A stretch of DNA of 64,000 nt from the NCBI GenBank assembly GCA_040954595.2, contig CM082598.2:4774001-4838000 (forward strand), read 5' to 3'. Each line of letters opens with the position of its first letter. Position 1 is the stretch's first letter. The notes under the pieces are model-generated. The model worked only from the letters and a program-made list of their open reading frames with translations. It had not been told where the DNA came from and made no database searches. Positions 10,501 to 23,900 of the stretch are shown piece by piece. Origin of the DNA: Balanoglossus misakiensis. Lineage: Eukaryota; Hemichordata. The position numbers and the translations under genes were made by a program.

Positions 10501-13500
10501 TAAGAAACGATAGAATATGTCTCTAGGAAATTAACACCAAGACATTGATATAAATCTACCCGTCTGTTGGACAGTTATTTCAAGACCAATTATCATGATA
10601 TGCACTGACTGGATACCATCAGTGCATCAGACTTCACCCATACTGACATAAATTACTGCAGAATAAGTGCCCTGACTCAGGTCACACCAGAGTACGACGA
10701 ACACCGACATAAACTTCGCGATGAGGCCGTGTTAAACCCAGCCTCACCATATGCTCTGAATTTACGACCAGTTTCCTTTTACCCTCCGATGATTGAAATT
10801 TCAGGAAGAAACCAACGCTCGTAACTCTCAATAACCCACAGAACGACCGGCACTTACTTTTCAATACTTGACCTACGACCTTTGCTCTCTGTGATAGTTA
10901 ACCTCTGAACTTTGTACACGCGCCAGGCAGTAAATCAATATAGAAGTTACAAACAGTGTGCTCAGATATTTGGTTGTGGTTACAAGCTCTGTCGGGAACT
11001 GTCATGAGAGATTATCAAGCAGAAAGATGTGTGTGCAATGATAAAAGAGACACAGATTGAAATTGAATTGATAGAATAAGTATTTTTATTATTATGTTGC
11101 ATTAGCATGGTAATCCCTCTCAACTCTATATTTTGGCCCAATCCCATTATTGAGGATGGTTTGGCTTCACCCATTTGATGGAAATGGGGGTGAGAGGGTT
11201 ACAAGTGGGAAGAATGATGAGATAGGCAGGTGTGGTATGGAAGAACTGAAATTTCATCCGTGTAATAGAGGGGCTAGTCAGACAGAGAGGAGGGTTGGGA
11301 TAGAGGGGGAAAGGGGAGAATAGAGAGGGGGTGAAAGAGAGATGTAGAGGTCCAAAGAGGGTGTTGGCTGGAGCCAGGAACCAGATGAAAGAAAATTCAC
11401 TGAACTCTGCTGGAATTTTTTGTGAAATGACATAAAAGTTCATGAGAGTACTAGGGTTAGTAATGTTGTGAAGAACATGCATGAAGCACAGCTAAATAAG
11501 TAGAAATCTATCACTGCACACATCAAAGTTTCACGACCCGGTTACTAGCGTTTCATGGTTTGTTTTTTTCAGCAGAACTCTAAGAATTCCAGCCGGTGAA
11601 TCACACTGTTAAATTTAGTTTCTTTAGAGAGTTTTTTTATCTGCATTGCAGTAAAAACCACTGAGTTTCAAAAGACATGGGCAGACGACCAACATGGCAT
11701 TGTGGCTGGGGGGGGGGGGGGGTCGTAGCGTTGTCCCCCAACCCCTCCCCATCCCCTTAAAATCAGAAACACTGCTTTGCGGAAAATTAGTTACTGCAAT
11801 GCTGCCTATCACTAACCTACAGACAATCAAGTCCTACAATTGACTCAGATCACTGACCAATATCAGTCAAAGCATGTTTACTCAATGTCTGCGACTATTC
11901 ATCCCAGCCAACCACAATGTTGACACAGTCAATACCTAATCCAAACAAACAGTTACAATCACTGCCATGGTTAATTTAAGCAGTAAGTGTCAACACAACA
12001 GAAACAGTTATCCACTACAACCCATTCACCCCCGGTTCCCTTTTCAGAGGTCCAACCTTACCACAGGAAACAATGGGGTTGGACTGAACCATGGTGGTGA
12101 AAGGGGTAAGTGGGCTCCAATGTTTGACATAGATGGTCCATATACCACACAACAAAATACACCTATTTCAATATATGCCATATGGGTACAAAAAACATGA
12201 AACAGTCGACCAATTTCGTGCAAAATGTTTATAATCTATATATAGGCATAACTGCACGAAATTTTTACAAATTATCAATTAATTTTGTCCAAAATGTTCA
12301 TAATCTATATATAGGCATAACTGCATGAAATTCTTACAAATTATCAATTAACTTCTTCCAAGAGGTTCATAATCTATATATGGGCACGACAGCATGAAAT
12401 CCTTACAAATTATAAGATACACTTAACAACAACACTATTACAGGGGCACTCAGTATAAAGGGTATATTCATTGTGTATGCGTACGTTTGTTTATATTGTT
12501 ACACCCAGCGCGATCCTCATGGACACAATACCAGTATTGATATCAGGAGAGGGTTCTATTATGTTCTAGACTAAAAAGGTCATTTGAGGTCGACTAATTT
12601 CTACTTTGGACTATCTCTCACAGTTGCTGGAGAATAACACATGTCCACTGAACTCCCCATACGATGATAAACAGTCCGCTGAGAGGTGTGTAAAGGAACC
12701 AAATATTGAACTTTTAGTTCACTTGGCTTTAGAAATAAAAAGGTTTGTGGCCTACTTTTTCTGGTGTTATGTGAGCGAAATTGTAAGCGTCCTTCAGAAA
12801 GCAAAGACTAATTTGAGAAAAAGACAGAAACACCTGAACAATGCTCCACTTTGTGATGTCTGCCCCCCCCCCCCCCACAAAAACGACATCGCGAAGACTA
12901 ACCCCCATCGCTGAAAGCTGGGACAACAGCCAGCCAGGTCACCGGGACTGTAATGTCAAAGGTCAATCCGAGGGCTCATCCCAGGTACCAGGAGAAATGT
13001 AGAATTCACTAAGGGTCCATGAAAACTGAAGAATTTGCCTTCACACTGACGACTGAAACCGCCATTAGCAACAATCGCATATCAGTCAATCTGACCTGAC
13101 AAGAAAATTGACTACAGAAATTTATCGCACAAAGATGGTTGCGCCAAATTGTATTTGTGTTAACTACAATTTTAATTATGACCAATGTATGCAACACCAC
13201 AACTGATGTTATTTTTTGAGAACAACTTGTTTTCACATGCAATAAAGTAGCGTCCCCCTCTCCCAGTAAAATTCTCACAACATATCGACCAGAAAAATAA
13301 TGAAATATCTACAAGAGGGCAAATTCAACATAGAGGAATGTCTCTCAGGGCTGGAAGATTTACTACTATAAAATATACAAAACTTCACAGAAAAGACAGA
13401 TATTTCCCCCTCACTGTAAACAACGGGGGTGGAAAAGTCACATCCTGTTTGAAGAACTTTGCGTCTTGCTGCCCCGAGCGAGACATATATGCCAGTTTAG

Positions 13501-16500
13501 GAAGAAATCAGCTCAGGGTTGGAATGCGAACTTTATTTCAAGCAGAGTCAGTGATTGTCCTCGAGTTCTAAACTGAATCACACATCTCTGATTCAAGTAA
13601 TAGCCACCTCATGCATTTCCTCTGTGTTTATACAACCCATGTTTCATTTTGGTGTTATGTCTATCCTGTTGGGTTAATTTCTTCCAATGAAAATGTCTTA
13701 TAAACGGACTTTACCCAACTCTGCTAGTCTAAACTTATATTATTTTTTTATTTTATTCCAAATAGCATATTTCAAACTGTTTTAACTTTAGGTTAAAGGT
13801 ATACGGTTACCTATGGAATTTTAGCTACAGTTACTATGGTAACTTGAGGTCTAACCAATCGCGGATTTTTAGTGGGTGGCACACGCAAAATAACCAGCGC
13901 CACCATATGTTCTTTAGAACGCTCAAATACACCATTTCAGCCATATATGGGCGTATATAAATTTGAGGTGACTGTATACCTTTAATATAATCTTTATACT
14001 TCCAATACTTTTTTAAAATAAAGATTGTCACATTTAGATAGTTGATTATGCAATTTATTATACCCGGCCGACCAAAACCAATACTACGTTTGCACCGTCT
14101 TTGTAATGACAGGACTGACAATTCACATCAACATCTTGACACAACAAGGCCAGGTCGGTTTTCAAGAAACACTAAATCATGCGACCTCCAAAACCCAGCT
14201 GCCTCAAGCTCATCAACAAACAAATCAAAGACAATGAAACAGGAAAGAAATCAACACGACCAAGAAGTCCAGAATTTTCGTCATTCTGTGTGGCGACAAT
14301 ACAGTGTTACGCAACAGTTACGCACAATGGATTAGACACTCCAATCCGCTAAAATAAGCAAAAACAGATTAGAGGGATTAAACTCTAGTGATTACCTTTC
14401 AACACATGGAGAAATCAATAAACACACTTCAAGAGCAAACAATAGTGCAATTAAATTAGTGACATATCTTTGTGAAGTTTTTGATTACTGAATGTAGGAA
14501 TTGAGGTGGTATTTACGTTGCCAGTACATTAATTAAAACACAAGTGTTGATCTATTCTTTTGATGCACTCAAGGCTATTTGACATTCTTCCAGGAAAACT
14601 TTTCCTCTGACCCCCCTTTTCGTGTTTTTGTATATTTTTCTGGCGAATGAAAACTGTGCCGAAATGGATGATCAGGGAAAATTCTTACACTGCTGGTTCC
14701 TGGGGTATAGGCACTGGAGTAACTGGTCCCGATGGAGGCCGGGGTTGATCCGTAACTTGTCCCGGAGCTTCCCAGTGCGCCGCCGGAAGAACTACCGTAG
14801 GAGCCCCTCGCCGGGACGGAATAATTATAAGAACCTGAGTATCGGCCGTAAGAGGCCATGTTCGGCGAGGTGGGGAACTTCTAATAACAGGGTTGGGGTG
14901 TCTCGTACTGTCTGATGATCAGATCGGTGGCATATTTCCAAGAGACGCAGTGACGTCGATCGCCCCTGTCTGTGTACAATTGACTCCCCCGGGGGGTCTG
15001 GCACCGTACGACGATCCCCACCACTCCGGAAAAATCTCGTCGCTTCCCTCAAGCTGAGCTTAGGTCGTGTCTTCCGAGAAACAACGATGTGAAGCCGCAT
15101 AAAAATGGCAGCTCAGTGTGTACCTCACTCACCAAGGCTGCACTGTGCCGTACTCAAGACGAAAATAACTCCTAATGCCTTGGTCACTGGCGTGAACTTC
15201 AGACCCTGCTTTGCATATCTAAGGCCCAGTGCATTGCAGGTATTGATCGGGGGGTCGGATTTGCATGGGACACAGGCAATCCCAGCGGAATTTAATCCAC
15301 TGAGGTACATGCATTATTTATACGACTCCAGAGTGTGCCGACCCCAAACAAGCGTGCTTCCATCTCCCAGGCATGTGTACCGCAGACTTTTATTTCAGGA
15401 CTAGAAACTTTCCCGCCAAAATTTTTGACCAAAAATTCTTGTTTCTCTGTAACTTTTGGACATAAAACAACTGTATTTTAGATTAGAATTCAAGAAACAT
15501 TGTTTACTAAAGAAGTTATGTTGTTAAATTTTCCAAAATGTTCATAATAATATAAACTTTTTGCATTATTTCATAGTCGTCTCTAGACATGAAAGGGTTA
15601 ATTAAACGGCCGACCGGTCGTTCTAAACAGTTTTACTGACCGCTTTGTGCTCAGTGTATACCATTTCACTCCAGACCCATGCACACAACACACACACACA
15701 AGCAAATACCCACCCGAGGCCGCTGAACGCAAGTACCCCTCGTTTCCCAAAAGTACGCCCTGCCACCCCTGCAGAGGAAATAAAGCTAACCCAGATTAAC
15801 CCCTTGCAGACGACCCGGCATACTACTGGTACTGCCATCCTGGCACAAATTTTAATGTCGGTACATGAATTCTAAAGCCGGTACAAAAAAAAAACATATA
15901 CAGCCATGCCAACGTAGCTATGTCACCACAGAAAATTCTGACCCCCCCCCCCCATCCACTTCACCCCCACGCACTAAGGATCCAACGCACACCCACTGAC
16001 TACGTGCATAGTAGAGACCAAGTAAAAAGTCTGTATCACCAGCACGACCATCGCTATACTCAGGCAACAAGCATGAACATTTGAGTTGATGAGCACACAA
16101 GTTCCATTCAGTACAATCAGTAATAACCTTTTTAACGACCACAACACAAACAGTAATAAATTCTCGGACAATTTCGCAGCCTGGCCATGTCGACGTCAAC
16201 TGCCCTCTGTCAACAGCACGAAAACCAAACCCTCACCAGGAATTTCCAAGTCAGTGACATCAGTGTTGCCACGGCGACAGCGGGAAGGTCTACGCTGGAA
16301 TTTTAATGATGGAGTGCAGAGCCAGCACTGGTAAATCGAAACACTAGACGTGTAGTTTGTACAGTGAATCCGACCCCAACAGATATCATATCACAATCAG
16401 TCTCTTCCAAATCAACTTCCCAGAATGCAGGTCAAATAAAATACAGTCAAACCTGTGTTAGTGGCAACCTCTATATAGTGGCCACTATGCTACATTCTCT

Positions 16501-17897
16501 TTGCAATTCATATGAGCATTAATTGACCTGTCTGTAAAGACCACCTGTCTATAAAGGCAGTTTAGGAAAGTCTCTTGACCGGCCACTATAGACAAGTTGG
16601 ACTGTACTTCAAACCATCACTTTGCCACAAGTTACAAAGCTCACGGTCTGTACCCACTGAATGATCCCACTGGGTCACATGCCAATTTTGCAACATCATT
16701 TTGACCCCAGCTCATTTACAGTGTCAATGTGACCCCCACCGAGGGTCACGTTAATGACATCATGGCTGCCATGGTGATAGTTAAAGCCCCACAGATCAAG
16801 TTTATGACATCACAGTTGCTACGGTGCAGGAGTCTATGGGTCAAGTTTATGACATCACGGTTGCCATGATGATAATTTAAGGCCCGTGGATCAAGTTTAT
16901 GACATCACAGTCGCTACGGTGATAGAGTTTAAGGTCTAAGAGGTCAAGTTTACGACATGGCGGCTGCAACAGTAAGAGAGTTTCAAGTCTGCTCATGACC
17001 TCCCGGGAACGAAGATGACAGCTCACAAATTTGATGAAACACTCCGCCAGACCCTTCGGAGCAACGACAATAAACAAACGAGTCCCGGACGGAATTTCGG
17101 TGACATCACAGTTGCCACGGTGATGAAGTTTACGGTCTGGTTAGGAATCTGTAGCATTTCCTTACGTCTGATATAAATTAAGGCAGGGTTTATTAACAAC
17201 AGATAAGTGCATGTACTCTGCTTGGCCTAAACTAGTTTTCTCTGAACATATAATTATAACCATCCCCCTCCCCACTCACATAACTGGCTACAGACTAAAA
17301 TGGCAATTTTTTACCTGAAACTCATGGTCTACTCAACAAATTCAACACTATGGGAAAATGTATTATTAACCTAACAATTACAAGTACTGGTATAGTTAAT
17401 AATATGTAAATTATATTAGTATTACCATTTAGCTTACTCTTAGAGAGATCATTGCTTTAAAAGGCTGGGGAGATAAACAGATGGAATAAATCAATCAATC
17501 AATCTATCTCTCCCCCTTCCTCCCTCCCCCTCCCCCTCTCTCTACACACACACAGCCTCCCCATCTCTCTGGAAACAGCACCCTATTCCCCTCAACACAC
17601 GCTCCCCATCTTCCCCTCTCTCCCCAAACATTACGCAACTTACCCTATTTTCTTCCACCCCAATCCTGGTATGCCTCTCCCTCCTGTCTTCTTCTTTTTT
17701 CCTTTCTTCCTCTTTTCTCTTCTCTTCTTCCTTTCTCTTCTCCTCCTCTTTCTTTTTCCGCTCCTCCTCCTCTTCTTTCTTCTTTCTCTCCTCCTCTTTC
17801 CTTCGCTCTTCCTCCTTCTTATCTTTCTCCTCTTCCTCATCAGGCTAGAGAGTAAGACAACTAATTACTATCTGAGTAACCTACATTATTATGTCTG

Positions 17898-17930
<33 letters not shown>

Positions 17931-20900
17931 CAAACAATAAACTAACCAGTCAGTCATCCAATCAGAACAATCAAACTGCTCACTTAACTGACCAACCAAC
18001 CAACCAACCAACTCAGTCAACCACCCATGTCAACCGACCAACCAACCGAGTCAACCAACCAACTCAGGCAACCTACCAGCACACTCAGGCAACCAACCAA
18101 CCAACTCAGCCAACTGACCAAGTCACCCCAATCAGAACAATCACACTTAGTAAATCAGTCAATCAACCAATACACATCAATGGAATATATACAAAGATAT
18201 GCAGTTACCAATGAATGGGGTTGTCATTTACTTGATTTCACAATGTGTTTCTTTTCCCTTCGTGGTGTTGATAACAAGTGTAGAGAGGAACAAAGACTGA
18301 TAGAAAACTCACCTCCTCCAGGTATATTACACCTGTTGCTTTCCGTCTTTCCTTGATCGGTCTCCGCCTCCCTGTGGAAGTTCGTCGAGAACTCTGATCA
18401 TCTCCTTTATCTGTTGGCATGGAAACAGACCCAGTTACAATCTACTGTGATGCAATCAAGTCACACCCCCACCCCTAAAAATGGAAATGGTCTGTTCCAC
18501 TCCCTTGATGAACTCTTGCAGACAGCAAAATCTTTTTTTGAAGATAACGATGCAGTGAATAAAATAAGAGAATGCGAAAATTAATACTCGCGAAACAGTG
18601 GCCTCTCTCGATATCGCGAAAATTTCAACTCGCGAAAATAAAGTGTTTTACAGTACGCACCTGTCGATATTAGAGAACCCCGCTTCCTCTCTTCCTGAGA
18701 CCCGTCTTTGGTTTCCTCCTTCGGCTCCGCATCCCGGTTGCCAAAGCGACCGGAGTACGAGGACGTGCCTCCGCTGCTGCCGGGGAAACTGGCCGTGAAG
18801 GACGTGGTGGTGGTCGGGTCTGACTCGATGCGGGAACGCCATGAGCGGTGGTGGTGGCCGGGGGTGTCCTCAGTCTTGTCGTCGTGCGTTCTCTGACGAG
18901 AAAAACAACCACAAATTCGTGTTAATTAGACGTCTGTGGAGTTATCAGTACTGCATGCAATTTACATCACCCGACCTGTCACACCCCTGCGACTATCTGT
19001 ACTTTGGTACGTCCCATTTGTCATTCTACTGTGGAGTCTAACATCCCACAAAAATAGGTAAGGATCTGTGCAGTTAAGAGCAGTCTCTAGTTCTCTCTAC
19101 CCTCATTGCAATCACCAACCTAAATCAAAGAATGGTCTAATCCCATTCAAGGAATAGATCAGGCACGTACCAATATTACAGAAAACTTAGGGGTGTGCAG
19201 GCTATATTTCATGCTCTCTGTTAGAAGTAAATAATTGACGCCATTTTGCAATACGGATTAAAATCAAACACATAGAAGAGGTAGGCACCTGGGGCAATGG
19301 GATTGAACACCGCACATCAAAATGATGCATTTTTACGCAGGAAAAAATCCTGAGACACAAATAATACTGTAAAAAGCATTAATTTTCAGAAAGAGATGAT
19401 TTCAATATTGCTTGCAAATCCATACAAATCCAAATTGTTGTAAATTTGCAAATTTAAACAACAGTCTTGTCTTGGTTTATGTCCAAATCTGTCTAGAAAA
19501 TTGGTTTACGGACAAAAATTCCAATTGGTAAAATTATTAATGCTTTTACAGTAATATTTCTTGGAATTAATACAAACAGTCATTTGAAAACCTGTATATA
19601 TTAGTCACATGTCTATCTCTTCTTCAATCAAACAAAATTCTGAATACGACCACACGTAAGCAAGAACCGGAAACGTTTTGCATATTCTCAGGCAAAGTGT
19701 GTTGATATTTCAAAAGAAAGAAGACAAAAGACAAGAATGCAATGTCATCTTTGTCAGACCCGAGTTTGAGCAAAACAGATCTGAACTTTTCCCCTTCAAC
19801 ATGAAAGAGATCTACAGACTTAATACTTCATGGCAAAACTTTTCTCGACAAAACTTTTGCCATGTCATGCAAAATAACTACAAGTCAAAACACAAAACAC
19901 ACACTATCTCCATAGCATTGTAATGTAAGGAAACACACTCTGGATTTACATAATTAATGTTAATAATATGCACAAATCTATGACATCATAACCGATATCA
20001 CGTTTCTGCCACGAGAGGATAGAAGGCGCGGTTTGCGATAGTGCAGGATATTGGATAAAAGAAATAGAGAGCAAACAGACGAGAGATTTCGGAGTCCAAA
20101 ACACCTGAAAGGAAGAAAACTAGAAAGAACAGAAAAATAATCGCAGAAAGGATGAAAGAATCAGAGCAAATTAAATTACGATAAATGAAATTCAGGTATA
20201 CAGCCATTTAATAAATCGCTGACGAAATATTGTCTTCATTACAGACAGAAGAGTATGAACCAGTAGGTATTTTGTTGTTCGGAATATCATTTCATTATAT
20301 ACAATTGGAAAATCTGTGGTGTGGGAACCAACTAAGGCTTGATGTCAATAATTTTACTGAGATGTTTCTTGACACCGTCTCGAGTAATGACGATCATCGT
20401 TGGTATATACGTAAATCTAAGACGTAAGTCTTTATACTTGCGTCAGAGACAAATTGGATAATAGTTTGCAAATAACCAGCTTGATTACAGAATAAATCTA
20501 CTTCAGCTGTTAGAGACGTCATTATCGCGCAAAATGTTTTCACTATGCGAGAAAACGCAGCTGGTCTAATTAATATTGCTCAGATAACTTGCGCATGCCG
20601 TTTAGAAAAATTCAGCAAATGAGATCCGAAGGTTTTTAATTGTTTTTTAATTGTCCGGGATTGAAATAAAGAAGTGTTGATGTGTTTTCTATGTCCGATA
20701 GAATCTTCTCTGTTAACAGGTGAACATCTGGTGGGAGTTCTGAACGCATGTGTTTTGGCTGGAGGTCTGCAGTGTGCAAAGCCAGCTGGCTTGTTTGACG
20801 TCATGATGTTGAAGTCCTCATCAATTCAGCAGCTGAGAAGCGATGTCTCAAACCACCGATCCATGCCGACCATGTCACTGATTGCCAGGTGTTGCCACGG

Positions 20901-23900
20901 CACCGAGAGAAACAACCGCATTGTGAAATCCAATCTCCATTATTTTAAAGGGTAGATGTCATCCCATCTGTAGCTACAGCTGCAGGTATGGGTCCCATAG
21001 GATGTGGTTGCCAGCAAGTTAGAGTAGACACAAAAGTGTAACTGCTACAATGTACATCATTGCAAACAATGTGGTTGTTACTTTGTATTTCACTGTAGTG
21101 TAACTGCTACAATGTACATCATTGCAAACAATGTGGTTGTTACTTTGTATTACACTGTAGTGTAACTGCTACAATGTAAATCATTGCAAACAATGTGGTT
21201 GTTACTTTGTATTACACTGCAGTGTAACTGCTACAATGTACATCATTGCAAACAATGTGGTTGTTACTTTGTATTACACTGTAGTGTAACTACTACAATG
21301 TACACTTTTGCAAACAATGTGGTTGTTACTTTGTATTACACTGTAGTGTAACTGCTACAATGTACATCATTGCAAACAATGTGGTTGCTACTTTGTATTA
21401 CACTGTAGTCTAACTGCTACAATGTACATGTACATCATTGCAAACAGCTTGATTGTAGACTGTTATTTAGTGCCTTTCCTTCATAAAGCCACCCATCATC
21501 ACAGTAACACACTTTGAAGTACAATCTTGCCTGAGAACATAATCCTGCCCACAGCAGTGGCTGTGTGTATGTTTACGTTCTACTACAACAGTTCTTTGAT
21601 CACTTTTACCCCCAGGGCTTGCGGTGAAAACTATAAAGATAGCCACAGATGGATTCATTGCTTTTCACTGATTGGATCAGACATGGGTCCACGCTGAAGG
21701 TCACCTTCAAAACTGCAGACTCGGCATGATGTGTCCTCTTACAACGAAAACCGAAAAACTTCTGCTTTCGTTGGAGGCTTATATATCATTCTGACTGGTG
21801 GCCACAAACACAAGCAATTAGACCCCCACCAGCACTTACAAAGTCTCTGTCAACAACCACTTTGTTTTCTGCCAAAATACAACTTAAGGATTTCCTGTGC
21901 ATTTTATCTTCTCAGGGCTGTAAGTAGGCCAGCCAACAATCAAGGCAAAACCCACTAACCACGACATGATCGTCAATATCGCCCTCTACCACCCCACCCT
22001 CGCCAGCGTAAATGTACATGATGGAATGCCAGCAATGTCTCGCCTAGCTTAAGTCTTATTTACCATATAAGGTGACAGAGATAATAGTTGTCCATCACAT
22101 GAAATAGTCTCCCGACCTCCATTTACTTAAACAACCACGCGGTCATTAAAAATAACCCTCTAAAAAAAATTACATTTTTTATGCGGTGTAATAATCTGTG
22201 AAAAAGACCTGAATTTTATCGTCTATTTTTTTAACAGATTTGCTTGACTGACTCACTGACATTGGTTAAGTAACACTATATACTTCAGAAGTGTATAAGT
22301 AGCAGGTGATGGATCAAATTTCTCCGGGATAAGATTCCACGGAAGAGGCCTCTGTCCCGACTGAAATTCCCTCTTGCCTCTTTCCTTCATTACAACACAG
22401 CCTTGGTATCAACAACCTTAAATATTTCTTCAGACATTCAACTTTTATCGGGAGTTCAGAACTGTGTCAAGAAACTCAATTTTAAAATTCAGCTGAATTA
22501 ATTAACGAGTAAAAAAAATTAGCCCTAACACTAACAGATTTAAGGTCAAACACATGATATGTACGATGAAGAGAAAATTTCATAATATTATTTAAAGATG
22601 TGAATTATTAGATATCCATGTGATTTTAACGTCAACAATATGACCAGAAAACTCAAATTCAAAACTTAGCTAAATTAATAAATGTTACGAGTATACACAT
22701 TTTAGTCCCACCAGATTTAAGGTCAAGCACGTGACATGTAAAATGCTGATATACTTCCACAAAAAGCGTAACTTTCTGGATGTGAATTATTACACAGGCA
22801 AGCAACTTTAATGTCAACATTATGACACACTATATTGATATTTCAAGGAACAATTTATTCGAAACCGCAGGCTCCTTGTTTTGCGGTTTGACACATATTC
22901 CGTGGCCCTTGACCTCTGCTGACCCCTGACCCCCACTGCTTACCACCGCACCACCCTGGGGAGAGAGTGACAGATTTCTTTTTCGCTGTCCGAGTGTGAT
23001 TAACCGAACAGCTAGCTGTCAGACACAGAATAAATAACGCCTACTCAGTTTCAAGCTATTGCCCAATTCTGCAGGCTAGCATTCTCCTCTGCTGAATGTT
23101 AAATACTGGAAAACAGGAAATTTTCGCGAATTTCGCAAGAGCAAAAAAAACACGCGAAAATAAAAAGTCATGTTAAAATGTTTTCAGAGATATCAATGCA
23201 GTTGGTGCAAAATGAGAACGCGAAAATTAATCATCACATAGCAGTTGCCTCTTTATATATTGTGAAAATTTCCTGTCCCGAAAATTTCCCGTTTTACAGT
23301 AAGTTATTGAAATGCCGTGGCCGAGATACTTTGAATATTTGCCAATGAGCAGACCCCTTTTTCTCTCATATACAGTTAATGAGATATCTACGTCTAACCC
23401 TGTACTGGGCAAACTATCACTTTACACGAAAGTTCAATGACTGCTAACATTCGGCCTGAGTTTGGAAAAGTCTGTGCGTGTGTATTGACCCTCAAATTCC
23501 ACAACAGTTTCAGAAATTATTTCGTTTGCACCAGTAAGTCTGTCTGGGAATTTAACTCATTTGACTGGGCCAATACAACTTGATATTAAGAAGAAACAGG
23601 GTTAAATTTTAAAATCATTAAAATAAAAGCAGCAAATATAGTTAAAATGTAAAATAACTTTCTTGTACTTTACATAAAATATATTGTCTAAATAAGAACA
23701 CTAACAAATGTGCATTAAATTTAATACTGGCCTCACTACTTTAGATTTAGCCTTATTGGCTGTTTTATGTCTGTAATATCACTGGAGACAACAGGATCAG
23801 AGCTGAAAGTGTCAAGAGTCGCGAATAATCCATTCTGACATGCCGTGTGTATCAATAGCCAACACGATAAAAGCAGTCATTCACACTGCCCTGCATAGCA

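Larger units (their letters stand above)
9398..14688 (-). other. PPP1R12A intron, 5.3 kb
   Basis: No coding exon. It contains a 53-base minisatellite (10018-10391), an accaccatgg element (12019-12108), a three-copy repeat (12226-12415), a C run near 12864 and a TIR element (13794-13984). Confidence 0.75.
14881..17643 (-). other. PPP1R12A intron, 2.8 kb, CpG-rich next to the exon
   Basis: The first 250 bases after 14881 are richer in CpG than other introns. Further on are a CA repeat (15681), a C run (15940), a cagtcaaacctg element (16443-16606) and degenerate repeats (16740-17130). No exon seen. Confidence 0.7.

Noticed and set aside
14825-15100. Minus-strand frame of 91 codons upstream of the Ser/Gly/Tyr exon
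   Set aside because: It is in a different frame from the exon and its peptide has no repeats or similarity; the region is better read as CpG-rich non-coding sequence.
17671-17940. Plus-strand frame rich in Leu and Phe
   Set aside because: It is the complement of the K/E-rich exon, then runs into a microsatellite.
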